Notes under the pieces: model-generated
Databases searched by the model: none
What the model saw: only the letters and a program-made list of their open reading frames with translations
Told to the model about the DNA's origin: nothing
Made by a program: the position numbers and the translations under genes
Source of the DNA: Rapana venosa
Lineage: Eukaryota; Mollusca; Gastropoda; Neogastropoda; Muricidae
Reading direction: 5' to 3'
Assembly (NCBI GenBank): GCA_028751875.1
Contig: CM054165.1
Location: 23,191,670 to 23,255,669, forward strand
DNA: 64,000 nt
Shown here: in pieces, positions 10,650 to 21,954 of the stretch
How positions within the stretch are numbered: the first letter of the stretch is position 1
How the letters are laid out: each line of letters opens with the position of its first letter

Positions 10650-12245
10650 ATCATGTAAGTGATAATAGATAAAAGGGAAAAAAAGAGAAGGAAAAAAAAA
10701 GGGGAGAGTGTGTGTTTGTGTTCAAATTCATTTAACCTCTTTGCACAAGTTGTGATATTTGGAGAGAGAGAGAGAGATGGTTGGGTGTTCTTCATTTTAC
10801 CTTCTCTCTCTCATTAAAATATTCGAGTTCATTCTCACACACACAAATGTTCTTCATCTGACCATCTTTCCACAGGTTTTTAAGTCGTGAATATTACTAG
10901 ACAAAAGGGGGGGGGGGGGGGGGGGGGGGCAGTGTGTGTGTTTGAGTGAGAGGGGGGGGGGGGGGGGGGGGGCCAGTGTGTGTTTGAGTGAGAGAGAGGG
11001 TGGAGATATGTTTGGGTGTTCTTCATTTTTACCATCTTTCCATGTTTATATGTCATATTCAACAAAACGTTAAGGAGAGGGGGGGGGGAAGGGGATGTGA
11101 GAGAAAGAGAGAGAGAGAAGGGGGTGATACGTTTGGGTGTTCTTCATTTTACCTTCTTTTCATACATTTTAAAATATGAATATTTGACAAAACGTTAAGG
11201 AGAAGAGGGGGGAGGGGGGGGGGGAGTAGTGAGAGAGAGAGAGAAGGGGGGCATATGTTGGAGTGTTCTTCATTTTACCATCTTTCCACAAGTATTTTTT
11301 AGTCATATTCGACAAAACATTAAGGAGAAGAGGGGGGGGGGGGAGTGTGTTTGTGAGAGAAAGAAGGGGGACATATGTTGGAGTGTTCTTCATTTTATCA
11401 TCTTCCTACAAGTTTTTTTTAATTTAGTCATATTCGACAAAACATTAAGGAGAAGAGAGGGGTGGGGGGAGGGAAGTGTGTGTGAGGGAGAGAGAGGGGG
11501 GACATATGCCGGAGTGTTCTTCATTTTACCATCTTTCTACAAGTTGTTTTTTTTAGTCATATTCAACAAAACAAGAGAGAGAGAGGGGGGGGGGGATATG
11601 TTTGGGTGTTCTTCATTTTACCATCTTTTCACAAGTTTTTAAATCATGAATATTTGACAAAACGTTAAGGAGAAGGTGGGGGGGGGGGGGGGGGGGGGGG
11701 GATGTGAGAGAGAGAGAAGGAGGGCATATGTTGGAGTGTTCTTCATTTTACCATCTTTCCACAATTTATTTTTAGTCATATTCGACAAAACATTAAGGAG
11801 AAGAGAGGGGAGGGAGGGGAGTGTGTGCATGTGTGAGAGAGAAGGGGGACATATGTTGGAGTGTTCTTCATTTTACCATCTTTCTACAATTTTTTTAAAA
11901 ATTTAGTCATATTCGACAAAACGTTAAGAAGAGAGAGGGGAGAAGTGTGTGTGAGAGAGAGTGGAGGCGGGGGGAGGGAGTGAGATATGTTGGAGTGTTC
12001 ATCATTTTACCATCTTTCCACAAGTTTTTAAAGTCATATTTGACAAAACGTTAAGGAGAAGAGGGTGGGGGGGGGGGGGGGGGGGGGGGGGTGAGAAAGA
12101 GAAGGGGGAGATATGTTTGGGTGTTATTCATTTTACCATCTTTCCATTCATATTCAACGAAATGTTAAGGAGCAGAGAGAGAGAGAGAGGGGGGGGTGGG
12201 GGGTGTAAATGTGAGTGAGTGTGTGTGTGAGGGGGGGGGGAAAGA
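10650..12245 (+). repeat. G-rich satellite, about 12 units of roughly 91-136 bp
   Basis: Each unit carries a fixed part (TTCTTCATTTTACCATCTTT, CCACAAGTTTTTTAGTCATA, TTCGACAAAACATTAAGGAG) followed by a G run of 6-22 bases and a GTGTGTGAGAGAGAGAGGGGG tract. TTCTTCATTTTA-like cores recur near 10790, 11019, 11139, 11269, 11387, 11518, 11609, 11738, 11864, 12000 and 12124. Open frames inside follow the period and are not genes. Confidence 0.9.
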
Positions 12246-12487
12246 GAGAGAGGATGTGTGAGTGTGTGTATTTTGAACTCTTATCTTGGCTAATGTCCAA
12301 CAGGTGAAAGTGCATGCATAAGTCAACATTGGGGGTTTGAAGACTGCATATACCACGCAAATATGTTGAGGGAAAATATTTGTGGTACACTGCTATATCA
12401 TTTTACACTTATTCTGTGTCAATAAATGTTCAGCCTGGAATCAATCTGTATGTCTGTCTATCTGTCTCTCTCTGTTTGTCTCTCTTG

Positions 12488-12622
<135 letters not shown>

Positions 12623-12633
12623 CGCACGCAAAT

Positions 12634-12968
12634 GGGGGATGGGAAAGCCTAGTGGTTAGAATATTGCGCTTGCAATCTGACGACCCAGGTTCGATTCCCG
12701 TTCGAGGAGATATTTTCCCCTGCAGTTAACATCAGTGCAGACTCCACTCTCCCCAAAAGTCCTTCGGATGAGACTATAAACTGTGCAAATGTACGCAGAA
12801 CATCATGTGCACACTTTAAATCCTGTTCCGCTTTTATTAAGTGTAGGCCATCGTGTGCCGGTGTGAACAGATGACAGAATTTACTGCATACACACGGAGA
12901 CTGGATGTAAAAAAGCACATAAATGCTTTTTCCATTATCCTCTATATAAAAGAGTAAAATAAAGTAAA
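12634..12968 (+). mobile_element. SINE-A, near full length
   Basis: Head with A box TAGTGGTTAGA context and a B box GGTTCGATTCC; core CCTTCGGATGAGACTATAAA with a small deletion in the CCCCGTGTGCGAACG part; tail 1 to CTCTATATAAAAGAGTAAAA. The pol III boxes look intact. Confidence 0.9.
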
Positions 12969-13074
12969 CAAACACACACACATACTGACTACTCACTGAC
13001 ATACACACACTTGCATACAAATACATGTGCATACTCATGCCCTAGTTTGCGTGTGCATGCGTGCGCATGTGCAC

Positions 13075-13112
<38 letters not shown>

Positions 13113-13260
13113 TGACTACTCATACACACACCATCACACACACGCAAACATACACTTGCACACATTTGCTTATTTGAAAACACACATGCACACATATTCA
13201 CACATGCTTACTGCAAAAGCACGCATGTGGGAACATGCACACACAAACATACACACTCTC
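12969..13260. repeat. CA-rich microsatellite region
   Basis: Interrupted CACA tracts with ACACAT and ATGCACAC units, the longest pure run near 13079-13110. Confidence 0.85.
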
Positions 13261-14080
13261 AGCCATTTTTGTTTGTTTGTTTTTTAATGTATCAGATTTC
13301 TTTTAAATTTCTAATAACGATGCAGATTATCTATGATCTAATGTTGTTGGTACAAAAGCCTTAAACATTTATGATGTAATAATTCACAAACTTGCTTGCT
13401 TGCTTGCAGATTGAGGCGTACACTCGATCATACATGAATATATGTGTGTGTGTTTACTGTTGTCTGCAATTTAACGACCCTCCACTGAGGTGCCATTGTA
13501 AAGGCAAAGGTGTCCCCTAAGATAATGTTTTCCATTGTTGGAGAGCAAGGTGTCTCTGTCAAACACTTCAGCTCTGAGTCATCCCTGAAAAGGGAGGTGG
13601 GGGGGTAAGTTGGAGTATTGACCGTTAATGGGATATGTATGTGTGCGCACAGGTGTTGAGGAGAGGGGGACAAGGAACGACAGTAGAGTTGGTTTTATAC
13701 TCTGTTTTAATGTGTATATAGCTGCACAGTTTTAACCTTGAGATTTAAAAGTTGACAAGGTGACAACAGCCCTGATATGGCCTCTGTGGTCGGCGGGGCT
13801 ATAAACAACAGGATTGGAGGGGTGGGGGGGTATAGGTACAAGATAAGTGAGATGTTAAACCTCATGGGTGATTTTCCTTCTGTTTTAAAAGGAATTCGGT
13901 ATTGGCAATTTTTGGATTTTAAAATTATTTTTATAAGAAATGTTAGATTCATGATTTTTAACCCTGTTGAAGATAACCAAAATGACAACTTGTGACGTAC
14001 ATTCCCTTCAAAACCCTTGAAAATCCAGGCTTGTGTATCAAAAGTTTTCTCTTTTGTTGGATAAGGCTTTATACCAGCAA
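13261..14080. other. No gene seen
   Basis: Unique-looking AT-rich sequence. Short frames on both strands lack motifs, splice context or conserved composition. Confidence 0.5.
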
Positions 14081-14084
14081 GGGA

Positions 14085-14185
14085 AACAACTGGCTGTGCT
14101 TTATGCTAAATCGGTAAATGGTGGGCAAATGTTGGCATACGCAAAATCTGACCATGGTGAACCTCAGAGCTCTAGCCAAGGCAGA
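14085..14185 (+). repeat. Tail-2 module, isolated copy
   Basis: Shares AAATGGTGGGCAAA, CATACGCAAAATCT, CCATGGTGAACCTC and GAGCTCTAGCCAAGG with the copies at 28170, 51066 and (reversed) 50862 and 63120. No SINE core is visible upstream. Confidence 0.6.
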
Positions 14186-14719
14186 TAAGATAAACAGTAA
14201 AGTATTTCAAAATGAACTGATTGGAGTACACAACTTCTTTTTACTCACATTTTTCCACTAAGTGTACTTCATGAATATGTTTGTTTCATTTGCTTTTCAG
14301 TATGTTTCATTTGCTTTTCAATATGTTTCATTTGCTTTTTAATGTAATCCTTTTATTAGTGCTTCCGTTTAGATCCTCATTTTCATGTTACAACCCTACA
14401 TTGGAAGGTTCATGTAACAATGTGAAACTTGTTTAGGTTTCAACTCCTAGAATAATTTGGTACACAGATCTCAACACCAGAAATACTTAAATGCAAATGC
14501 TGAAAATGTTGTGCATAATCTCAATGAAGAAAGCTGTTGAAATCTCAACATTTCTCCATAAAACAAAATGCATTTAATTTTAAATTTGATAAAGGGCCTA
14601 TAACGAAGCAAATGGTGCTTTACACAATTTATATAGTGTATCAAAACAGTAGAAAACTTCCAAGCAGCGATAGAGGACCATTCACCCCACTCCTCATTCT
14701 TGACAATCAGGACACCAAA

Positions 14720-14972
14720 GTAGATACCTTGATCAACAGCTTTAACACTGCAGTGACTGAAACACCAACAACATCCTTGACAAACAAAGTAGATACCTTG
14801 ATCAACATAGCTGACAACATCCTTGACAAACAAAGTAGATACCTTGATCAACAGCTTTAACACTGCAGTGACTGAAACACCAACAACATCCTTGACAAAC
14901 AAAGTAGATACCTTGATCAACAGCTTCAACACTGCAGTGACTACAACAGCTGACAACATCCTTCGCAGACAC
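14720..14972 (+). repeat. 69-bp tandem repeat inside the RTE fragment
   Basis: GTAGATACCTTGATCAACAG starts copies at 14720, 14789, 14835 and 14904; spacing is 69, 46 and 69 bases, the middle unit being shortened. The final copy runs into unique LINE sequence. Confidence 0.9.
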
Positions 14973-15311
14973 TGACCCAAAAAGAAGCCATGGGTCACAG
15001 AAGACATTCAATCTGTGTGACAAACGCAGAGAACCGAAACAAAGGTGGAGGCCGAAGCCCGAAGGGGCAAAACTAGACAGAGAAGCCAGTCAACAAGTCG
15101 GAAAAGTCATGAGGAAAGCACAGGAGACTTGGATTGAAGAACACTGCTAAGGGATTGAAGAAACCCAGCAGAAGAATAACCTACCAGCTTGTGAAAGACC
15201 TGACAAGCTCAAAACAAGGGAGAACCACTAACATCCAAGACAGCAGGGAAATGTGTCACTGGAGAACAAGATATTCTTAATTAAGAGGTGAACAGAGTAC
15301 TGCTCTGAATT

Positions 15312-15312
<1 letters not shown>

Positions 15313-15372
<60 letters not shown>
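15313..15372. repeat. (CA)n microsatellite
   Basis: About 30 uninterrupted CA units. Confidence 0.97.
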
Positions 15373-15373
<1 letters not shown>

Positions 15374-15790
15374 AGCAACAGGAGAACAAAGGTGTTGGAG
15401 ATTTCCCGCCACCAACCAACACCAGCAGCTACCCCATCTTGCTGGAAGAAGATAAAAGTGCAACAAACTCACTGAAGAAAGGTAGGTCAGCAGGAGCGGA
15501 CAACTTTCCATCGCAGCTGGTCTAAGCTGGAGAGGCCATGATAGAGGTGTTACTCACCATCTGCAATAAGATCAGGCAGACAGGTGAGTGACCAACACCT
15601 TAGGGACTGTCCCTGAACATCACTCTCCTGAAGAAAGGCAACTTGCAACTATGCCAGAACTACCAAACCATCAGCCTGATCAGCCATCCAAGTAAAGCCA
15701 TTCTAAGAGTTCTGAACAGACTGAAGCCGCAAGCTGAGGAAGTCATCAAAGAAGAACAGGCAGGTTTATGAACAGGACAGAGCAAACAAG

Positions 15791-16235
15791 CCCTCCAGCA
15801 GCCTGACAGTGATGGGCTCCCTGTGGACGTCTGACCCTGAGAATGCCACATAACAATTGTGGGTATGGCTGGGGCAGAGAGACCAAAATGAGTGGCGTGG
15901 GAACAGCAGGACCGGATTGTCACAGAAGATGAGGCAGCACACACCAAAAAAAGCAGACTGATGTTTGTAGCGGTAACCAACCGAGTTTAATCCGTCACAT
16001 TTCCAACCCCCCTCTGCTTTGCCGTCAGAGTTAAATGGCATGCTAAATGACTGTACATTGCCACCCCATGTCAGCTAGGCCTAACCTTTAAATGACTGCT
16101 AGGCAATAGGTTGCACTCAAACCCCCTGTGTAAACAGTAAGCAGCGCTTAACTATCCCTGCTCACATGGGTCACATGCAGCTCAGTGAAAATGGCACATT
16201 GAAATGTACAGAAACGCTCATATGTTTGGAATGGT
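15791..16235. other. No gene seen
   Basis: Mixed-composition sequence after the RTE fragment. Neither strand has a supported coding segment. Confidence 0.4.
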
Positions 16236-16239
16236 TAGG

Positions 16240-16330
16240 ACAGTTTGATTTCAGTGCCACTGGTCCATGAAGTTGTGGGTTTGAATCTCGGCAGCAGTGT
16301 CTGGTCAATTAAGGGTGGGGGGTTTTTTTT
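16240..16330 (+). mobile_element. SINE-E fragment
   Basis: Contains GGGTTTGAATCTCGGCAGCA and GTGTCTGGTCAATTAAGGGTGGGG, matching in reverse the copy at 26490-26655. The tRNA-like head is only partly recognisable. Confidence 0.5.
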
Positions 16331-16435
16331 TTACCATCTTGCATGGCAGCTCTAAGTGCATTCTTTCCAGAGTCTTAATTTTCTCCTTGTATACTCACAT
16401 GCAGAAGATCAAATAACTATGCTGATGGAAATATG

Positions 16436-16505
16436 AAAATAATAATAATAATGTATGGAATTTATATAGCGCTGAATCTTGTAAAGCAACAAAATCAAAG
16501 CACTT
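16436..16505 (-). repeat. tail-65 dispersed module
   Basis: AATAATAATGTATGGAATTT then ATATAGCGCTGAATCTTGTA and AAGCAACAAAATCAAAGC. It is the reverse of the LINE-like 3' end at 25680-25745 and abuts the SINE-A at 16518. Confidence 0.8.
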
Positions 16506-16517
16506 AGATGACATGAT

Positions 16518-17105
16518 TTTTTTTTTTTAATCGAGGATAATGGAATAAGCACTCAGGTGCTTTAATTTACATCTAGTCCCCGTGTGTATGCGGTTTTGTA
16601 AATTCTGTCATCTGTTCCCACCGGCACACAATGGCCTCTTTTGAAAAGCGGAACAGGATTTAACATGTGCGCAAGATGTTCTGCATGCGTTCGCACACGG
16701 GACCTCGGTTTATAGTCACATCCATTCCTACCAGCACTCAATGGCCCTCTCTTCTGAGAGGCAGAATGGGTTTTTAACATGCGCGCAACATGTTCTAGGT
16801 ATATTCATATATTCCGCATACACACGCATAAATTTTTTATATTTTTAAAACAAGTCATCTGAGTGCTTTGATTTGTTGTTTTAGAAGATTCAGTGCTATA
16901 TAAATTCCATACATTACTATATGAATTCCATACATTATTCACACACAAGGCCTCTGTTTATAGTCTCATCCGAAGTTCTTTTGGGAGAGTGGAGTCGGTA
17001 CTGATCTGAACTCCTGGGCAAAAGTCTTCTCAAATGGGTGGTGGTTCGAACCCCGGGCTGTCAGATCACAAGCGCTGCGCACTAACCAGTAGGCTAGGTT
17101 GAACT
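16518..17105 (-). mobile_element. SINE-A mosaic with internal duplication and a tail-65 insertion
   Basis: 16518-16722 is reversed tail 1 and core. At 16722-16800 the CCACCGGCACACAATGG block recurs in diverged form (CCTACCAGCACTCAATGG). 16865-16935 is a tail-65 module. 16945-17105 returns to the reversed core and head, ending at ACTAACCAGTAGGCTAGG. The layout implies at least two events in one SINE. Confidence 0.65.
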
Positions 17106-17129
17106 AGGGTAGTACTAGGTTAAATGCAT

Positions 17130-17195
17130 GCGCTTTGATTTGTCTTTGCAAGATATCGCGCTATATAAGTTCCATTTTTTATTATTAGTAGTATT
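17130..17195 (+). repeat. tail-65 dispersed module
   Basis: GCGCTTTGATTTGTCTTTGC then AAGATATCGCGCTATATAAG and TTCCATTTTTTATTATTA. Confidence 0.7.
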
Positions 17196-17409
17196 ATCAT
17201 TATCCCACTCACCATCTGCTCCTTTTAAAATCAACATTATGCAGACAGACATATATATCTAGATTTACACCTGTCCGATTTAGTCTTGATTTGTGGAAAA
17301 CCTGTGTTTCATGTAAATGTTACAGTGGGTTGCTATAATCTGTGAAACGAGATCAGTTCAGTTAACCCAGGTGTGTGTACTGTATGTAAGTGATAGGTGC
17401 TTGTATGAC

Positions 17410-17530
17410 TGCTTGTGCCCAAAAGTAATATGATCGCATGACCGCAAGCTGACTTGTTTGTGTGTGTGTGTGTGTTCTTCAGTTTAAAAGTCATATGATC
17501 GCATGACCGCAAGCTGACTTTGTTGTGTGT
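17410..17530 (+). repeat. Short duplicated segment (about 80 bp)
   Basis: AAAAGTAATATGATCGCATG with ACCGCAAGCTGACTTG at 17420-17460 recurs as AAAAGTCATATGATCGCATG with ACCGCAAGCTGACTTT at 17486-17521, separated by a GT tract. Confidence 0.8.
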
Positions 17531-17544
17531 GTTTATTTATTTTT

Positions 17545-17770
17545 ATTTTATTTCATTCTTTTATTTCGAGGATAATGGAATAAGCACTCGTGTGCTTTTT
17601 TTCATCCAGTCCACGTATGTGTGCAGTTTTGTCAATTTTGTCATCCATTCCCACCAGCACACTGTGGCCTACTCTTCCAAAATGTGGAACAGGTTTTAAC
17701 GTGTGCTCAAGATGTTCTGCGTGCGTTCGCATACATGACCTGGGTTTATAGTCTCATCCGAAGGATGTGC
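17545..17770 (-). mobile_element. SINE-A, 5'-truncated
   Basis: Reversed tail 1 and core, ending after GTTTATAGTCTCATCCGAAGG. Confidence 0.8.
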
Positions 17771-18560
17771 TTTGTCACTGTGAGTGTGTGTGTGTGTTCT
17801 TCACTTTAATAATGTCCTTCCACTAAATAGTTTTATCAGACGTGTGTGAGAGAGAAAGAGAGAGTGTGTGACTGTGAGTGTGTGTGTGTGTTTATTTCGC
17901 GCGTGTGTGACTGTGTGTGTGTGTGTGTGATTCAAGCTTAGAATCAGCTGTGATAGGGCGCTGTAGTCTGTGTAAATATTGCCAACCTAGGACATTGAAT
18001 TTCCGTAGTTCTGTTTATCAGCCCACTTCCCCCCTCCCCCCTCCTCTTATTGAACATAGAATGTAGAATATTATTCTTATCATTGGACATGAAGGTTTGC
18101 TTTTCTGTGCCAGTTGTACTTCAGTCAGTATGTATGAGTTTCCATGCTATTTGTTATTATTATGTTTATTTCATTATATTTAGCTCATGGCATTGCTTTG
18201 TGTTGTATACTGTTTTATTTTGTATTTATTATCTTACAGATGCTGTTTCAATGTAATAATACTATAGTGTGTATTGAAGTATTTACAATCACAGCTTATT
18301 TCTCTGCAAGAAATTCAGCGTCGCTCCTCATGAAAAGCTTGAAACTTTGCCACTCTCCACCCACCCACCCCTCCCCACTTCCCTCTCAGGTAGATCAGTA
18401 GGCTAGAGGTAACATATACTTTCATACATTGGGATGGGTGGGTGTGTGCATGCATGCATGTGTGAGTGCATAATCATGCGCGTGCATGCATAAATAATAA
18501 GTTAATATGTCTTTTCTAGTCAATGGTTTTTATAACATTGTACTCCTGCATCAGTGTGTG
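17771..18560. other. No gene seen; GT microsatellites
   Basis: GT and GA microsatellites occupy 17780-17930. The rest is AT-rich with no supported frame. Confidence 0.5.
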
Positions 18561-18566
18561 TGTCAA

Positions 18567-18630
18567 TCAGTCAATCAATCAATCACATTTATTCAGTTTT
18601 TGCAGGCCATAAGACCCATATGAACACAAT
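18567..18630 (-). mobile_element. LINE 3' terminus fragment
   Basis: In reverse it reads GGTCTTATGGCCTGCAAAAA, CTGAATAAATGTGATTGATT, then (GATT)n. This resembles the end of the LINE at 1-5450 (GGCCTAAACTCTGAATAAAC) and ends in a short tandem tail, as many non-LTR elements do. Confidence 0.5.
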
Positions 18631-18734
18631 ATGAAAAAGCAACCATGATTGCTTGATTGATTTTCATATTGGTGTGTGTGTGTGTGTGCATGCTTGTGTG
18701 TGTGTTTGGTTTTTTAAAGTTATCTTGGAATGAA

Positions 18735-18800
18735 TGGAAGCGCTCTGATTTGTAATTGCAAGATATAGCGCTCTATAAATTCCATATATTATTATTATTT
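18735..18800 (+). repeat. tail-65 dispersed module
   Basis: AAGCGCTCTGATTTGTAATT, GCAAGATATAGCGCTCTATA, AATTCCATATATTATTATTA. Confidence 0.8.
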
Positions 18801-18874
18801 TAACCAATATGAAATGTAGCTTTCTTGTGTTTTTCAAAATTATAATATGTATCAGTGTGCCTGTCAGTATTGTA

Positions 18875-18918
18875 ATTGCCCTTCTTGGGATGATTAAAGT
18901 GTTTTTGACTTCACTTGA
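18875..18918 (+). repeat. Short module ending in TTGAC repeats
   Basis: CTTGGGATGATTAAAGTGTT followed by TTTGACTTCACTTGAC. The same module interrupts the SINE-5S at 9545-9890. It may be the 3' end of another retroelement with a pentamer tail. Confidence 0.6.
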
Positions 18919-18919
18919 C

Positions 18920-19272
18920 ACACCCGCCTAAAAAGTGAGAAACGCATATTCGATCCTAAATGTTTCCCCCATCCACTAAACCTTGAGTGGGTGTCTGGGT
19001 GCTAGTCTTTCAGATGAGATGATGAACCAAAGTATCATACCCAACATGCATTCAGCACATGTAAAAGAACTCATGGTAACAAGAGAGTTTCCCTGGCAGA
19101 ATTATGTAAAAAGAAAAATCCATGGAGAGATACATGGAAACAAATATACTCACAGACAGGGAGAAACAAATTTAAGACACGGTGGCACTGCTCGTGTGTT
19201 GACATACTCTTTCTCTGGGATAGCAGCCTGAATTTTATGCTGTGAAATCTGCCATGATTGAAAGAGGCATGC
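18920..19272 (+). mobile_element. SINE-L, head-truncated
   Basis: Core CTTTCAGATGAGATGATGAA, the CACATGTAAAAGAACTCATG and GGTAACAAGAGAG blocks, then the GGTGGCACTGCTCGTGTGTT and AGCAGCCTGAATTTTATGCT end. Confidence 0.75.
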
Positions 19273-19765
19273 AGTGCAATACGGTGTGTGGGTGGATGCA
19301 TGTGTGTGTGTGTGAATGCATGTGATGTGTCTTTTTTTTTCTTGTATTGCTTTAAAAAAAATGTGGGGGCTTGTTTTTTTTCTGGCTTTTAGCATAGATA
19401 TTTTACTTGTGTGTAATGCATGAAACACATAGGACTTTGGGTTAATACATCATGTTAAACCACTGTCAAGCCAGGTTTATGTGTTAGCATGTTGTTTGCT
19501 TGAAAAAGTTTTCAAAATTTGTTTTGAAAAAGTGTGTGTGTATATGTATGTGTGTGTGCGCACGTGCATGCATATAATGTGTGTGTGTGTGTATGTGAAC
19601 ATATGGCATAGCCAACAGAAGCATCCAATTGTTACTTCTTCATTCATTCCTTAAAAAACAACATAAAAACCCTCCAGTTTTCCTCATTAGTGAGAGAGTG
19701 CCACATTCCATTCTGTTTACTACATGATTGTCTGAACATGGTATTATTTCTTTTTTATATTATTA
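19273..19765. other. No gene seen; scattered GT repeats
   Basis: GT/GCAT microsatellites and AT-rich filler. No supported frame. Confidence 0.5.
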
Positions 19766-19767
19766 TT

Positions 19768-20095
19768 GTCATTATCTTATTTCGAGGATAATGGATTTAG
19801 CACTCGTGTGTTTTTTTACATCTAGTCCCCATGTGTATGCAGTTTTGTCATCCGTTCCCACTGGCACACAATGGCCTACTCATCCAAAAAGCGGAACTGG
19901 TTTTAACATGTACACAAGATGTTATGTGTGCATTCGCACGCGGGACCTCGGTTTATAGACTCATCTGAAGGAGTTTTGGGGGAGAGTGGAGTCGATACTG
20001 ATGTTAACTCCAGAAGAAAAACCTTCTTGAACGAAATTCGAACGTGGGTCAGCAGATCACGAGCACATCACTCTAACCACCAGGCTATCCCATCA
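19768..20095 (-). mobile_element. SINE-A, full length
   Basis: Reversed tail 1 to the reversed head CTCTAACCACCAGGCTATCCCATC. Confidence 0.85.
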
Positions 20096-20139
20096 GTGTA
20101 TGTGTCCATGCCTTTTTATTTTGCCACCTGCTCCCCCCC

Positions 20140-20228
20140 CTGTACTACTACTACTACTACTAATAATAATGTATGGAATTTATATAGCGCTGAATCTTGT
20201 AAAGCAACAAATCAAAGCGCTTTTTAAA
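20140..20228 (-). repeat. tail-65 dispersed module with ACT/AAT repeat
   Basis: (ACT)n(AAT)n then GTATGGAATTTATATAGCGC and TGAATCTTGTAAAGCAAC. Confidence 0.8.
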
Positions 20229-20236
20229 ATAAAAAA

Positions 20237-20350
20237 ATGTATGCGGTTTTTTAAATTTTGTCATCTGTTCCCACCGGCACACAATGGCCTACTCTTTCAA
20301 ACAGCGGAACAGGATTTAACGTGTCCGCAAAGATGTTCTGCATGCGTTCT
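20237..20350 (-). mobile_element. SINE-A fragment
   Basis: Reversed mid part only (TGTATGCGGTTTTTTAAATT to GATGTTCTGCATGCGTTC). Confidence 0.75.
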
Positions 20351-20454
20351 GCATACTAGCATGTGATGGCAGATCTTCACAGACAGATGTAATGGGATAT
20401 TTCATGCAAGTACAGGATTGTATCTGTGTGTGTCTGTATGTGGTCATGCAGTGA

Positions 20455-20575
20455 TCAGGTCTCATCTGAAGGACTAGAAGGGGGCTGGAGTCAGTGCAGA
20501 TGTGAAGTGATTATCTCTTCCAGCTCTAGCAGCTGCTCACAGGATTTGAACCTCTGACTGGATCAGACATCTGTT
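20455..20575 (-). mobile_element. Unclassified SINE-like fragment
   Basis: Reads TCTCATCTGAAGGACTAGAAG, GGAGTCAGTGCAGATGTGAA and a reversed B-box-like AGGATTTGAACC. It shares the core idea with SINE-A but not its tail. Confidence 0.45.
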
Positions 20576-20609
20576 CTTTTCTTCTCCTCTCCGCCTTCCC
20601 TTATTCTAT

Positions 20610-20785
20610 TGGGTGTGTAGCACCTGGTCTTCTCCTGTGCCTCTAGCTCTGCAAGAGGTCTGCCTGCTGGCCTCAGCTGACATGTTCCGACTTCTGAGTT
20701 GCGTTTAGTTTTGTACAGGATGCATGCCTGGTGTGTTCATGTTTCTGTAACCCATTGAATGCTGACGTGAATTATGGGATATTGT
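20610..20785 (+). repeat. Dispersed repeat R1
   Basis: CTTCTCCTGTGCCTCTAG, GCAAGAGGTCTGCCTGCTGG, CCTCAGCTGACA, then CCCATTGAATGCTGACGTGA. The same blocks occur at 26218-26465, 36238-36352 and reversed at 37650-37722. Confidence 0.8.
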
Positions 20786-20799
20786 GTTATGTGCATTTT

Positions 20800-20802
<3 letters not shown>

Positions 20803-20864
<62 letters not shown>
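20803..20864. repeat. (GT)n microsatellite
   Basis: About 30 uninterrupted GT units. Confidence 0.97.
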
Positions 20865-20867
<3 letters not shown>

Positions 20868-21014
20868 AATTGAGAAAATACAGTGAAAGAAAAACAACAA
20901 GTGCAGGTAGCCAGTTACAACTTCATTCTCATCAGAAAAATTATTTTTGTCCAAGATTCCATAATTTTAAAAAATTCACTGCAAGATAAAACTTTGAAGG
21001 CAGCATTTGTGTAC

Positions 21015-21063
21015 ACACACACACGCACGCACGCACGCACACACACACACACACACACACACA
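21015..21063. repeat. (CA)n(CGCA)n microsatellite
   Basis: ACAC and ACGC tract within non-coding sequence. Confidence 0.9.
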
Positions 21064-21630
21064 GAGGCTATTTCTTGTTTTCCTTATACATGAGTATAAT
21101 TTTTTTTATGTGGTGAAGGGGATATGGGTGAGGGTACGTGTATGTTAAGTGTTTAAATGGTTTAAAAGGAAACTATACATCAGTTTCCTCTGTTTATATC
21201 CATTTGGTTGTTGTTATTGTTGGTGGGGGTGGAGTTCTGGTTTATTTTGCTTTTTGCTTGTTTGTTTTGGGTTTTAGGGTGGTTTTCTTGGGGAGGGGAT
21301 ATTTTGGACTCTTTTTTCGCCTGTTGTTAGTTCTATATTGTTATTCATTTGTTTTGGCTTATTCTTGTCTTATGTTAGTTATTGTCGCTGTTGTTGTGTA
21401 TGTGTGTTTGTTTGTTTGTTTATTTGCTTGTTGTGGTTATTCTTGTTGGTTTATCTTTTTTTTGTTTGTTTTATTCAGTTGTTTGTATGGTTGAAGGTTT
21501 TTGTGTGTATGTTTGGGGGGGGGGGGGGGGGGGGAATCAGTGGTAAACTGAAGTAAGTGGTAGGACATTTAAAGCATAATCCAAGGGCTGTGCATTTAAA
21601 TCTCACTTTGGGCAACCAGATAAGAATCTA
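21064..21630. other. No gene seen; GT/T-rich sequence
   Basis: Strongly G+T-rich on the plus strand with a long G run near 21513-21534. Open frames (Val/Phe/Cys-rich) follow composition only. Confidence 0.5.
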
Positions 21631-21631
21631 G

Positions 21632-21870
21632 AAGGGATAGCTCAGTGGTCGGAGCACTCGCTTTACCCCAGCCAAGTTAAGCAGCGTTGAGTGTGGTTAC
21701 CAGTTGGGTGGGTGACCATATGGGTACTTGCCGCTTTAGGATCAGGGAAGGTAAAGCAGCGAGGGAGAAGAGATGGGTGCCTCCCTCAATATGCTGGCCC
21801 CTAGAGAAGCTGAGGTCTCTGACCTACGACCTTATAGGTTATGGGACACCTTTACTTTTTTACTTGGGAG
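21632..21870 (+). mobile_element. SINE-5S, internally deleted
   Basis: Intact head GGATAGCTCAGTGGTCGGAG and 5S-like TTAAGCAGCGTTGAGTGTGG, then a deletion joins GGGTGACCATATGGGTACTTG. It ends GGTTATGGGACACCTTTACT. Confidence 0.85.
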
Positions 21871-21954
21871 TAAAGATTAATGAGAGGACAATCCACATGC
21901 AGTCCGTTGAATGTGACTTAAAACCAAGATTCTATGCATTTATTTTTTATTTAT

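Larger units (their letters stand above)
14700..15790 (+). pseudogene. RTE-type LINE reverse transcriptase fragment, decayed
   Basis: Frames on the plus strand give the pre-RT segment of RTE elements (near 14985: KKKPWVTEDIQ-like, CDKRRE), then GRSAGADNFPSQLV (15478-15520) followed by a stop, and CQNYQTISLISHPSKAILRV, RLKPQAEEVIKEEQAG (15645-15770), the N-terminal RT motifs. The catalytic FADD region is absent. A (CA)n microsatellite of about 60 bases interrupts it at 15313-15372. Several stops and shifts make it non-functional. Confidence 0.7.

Noticed and set aside
12634..12720. A true tRNA gene in SINE-A, SINE-D or SINE-L heads
   Set aside because: A and B boxes are present but the acceptor and anticodon stems do not form a credible tRNA, and each head continues into a SINE core.
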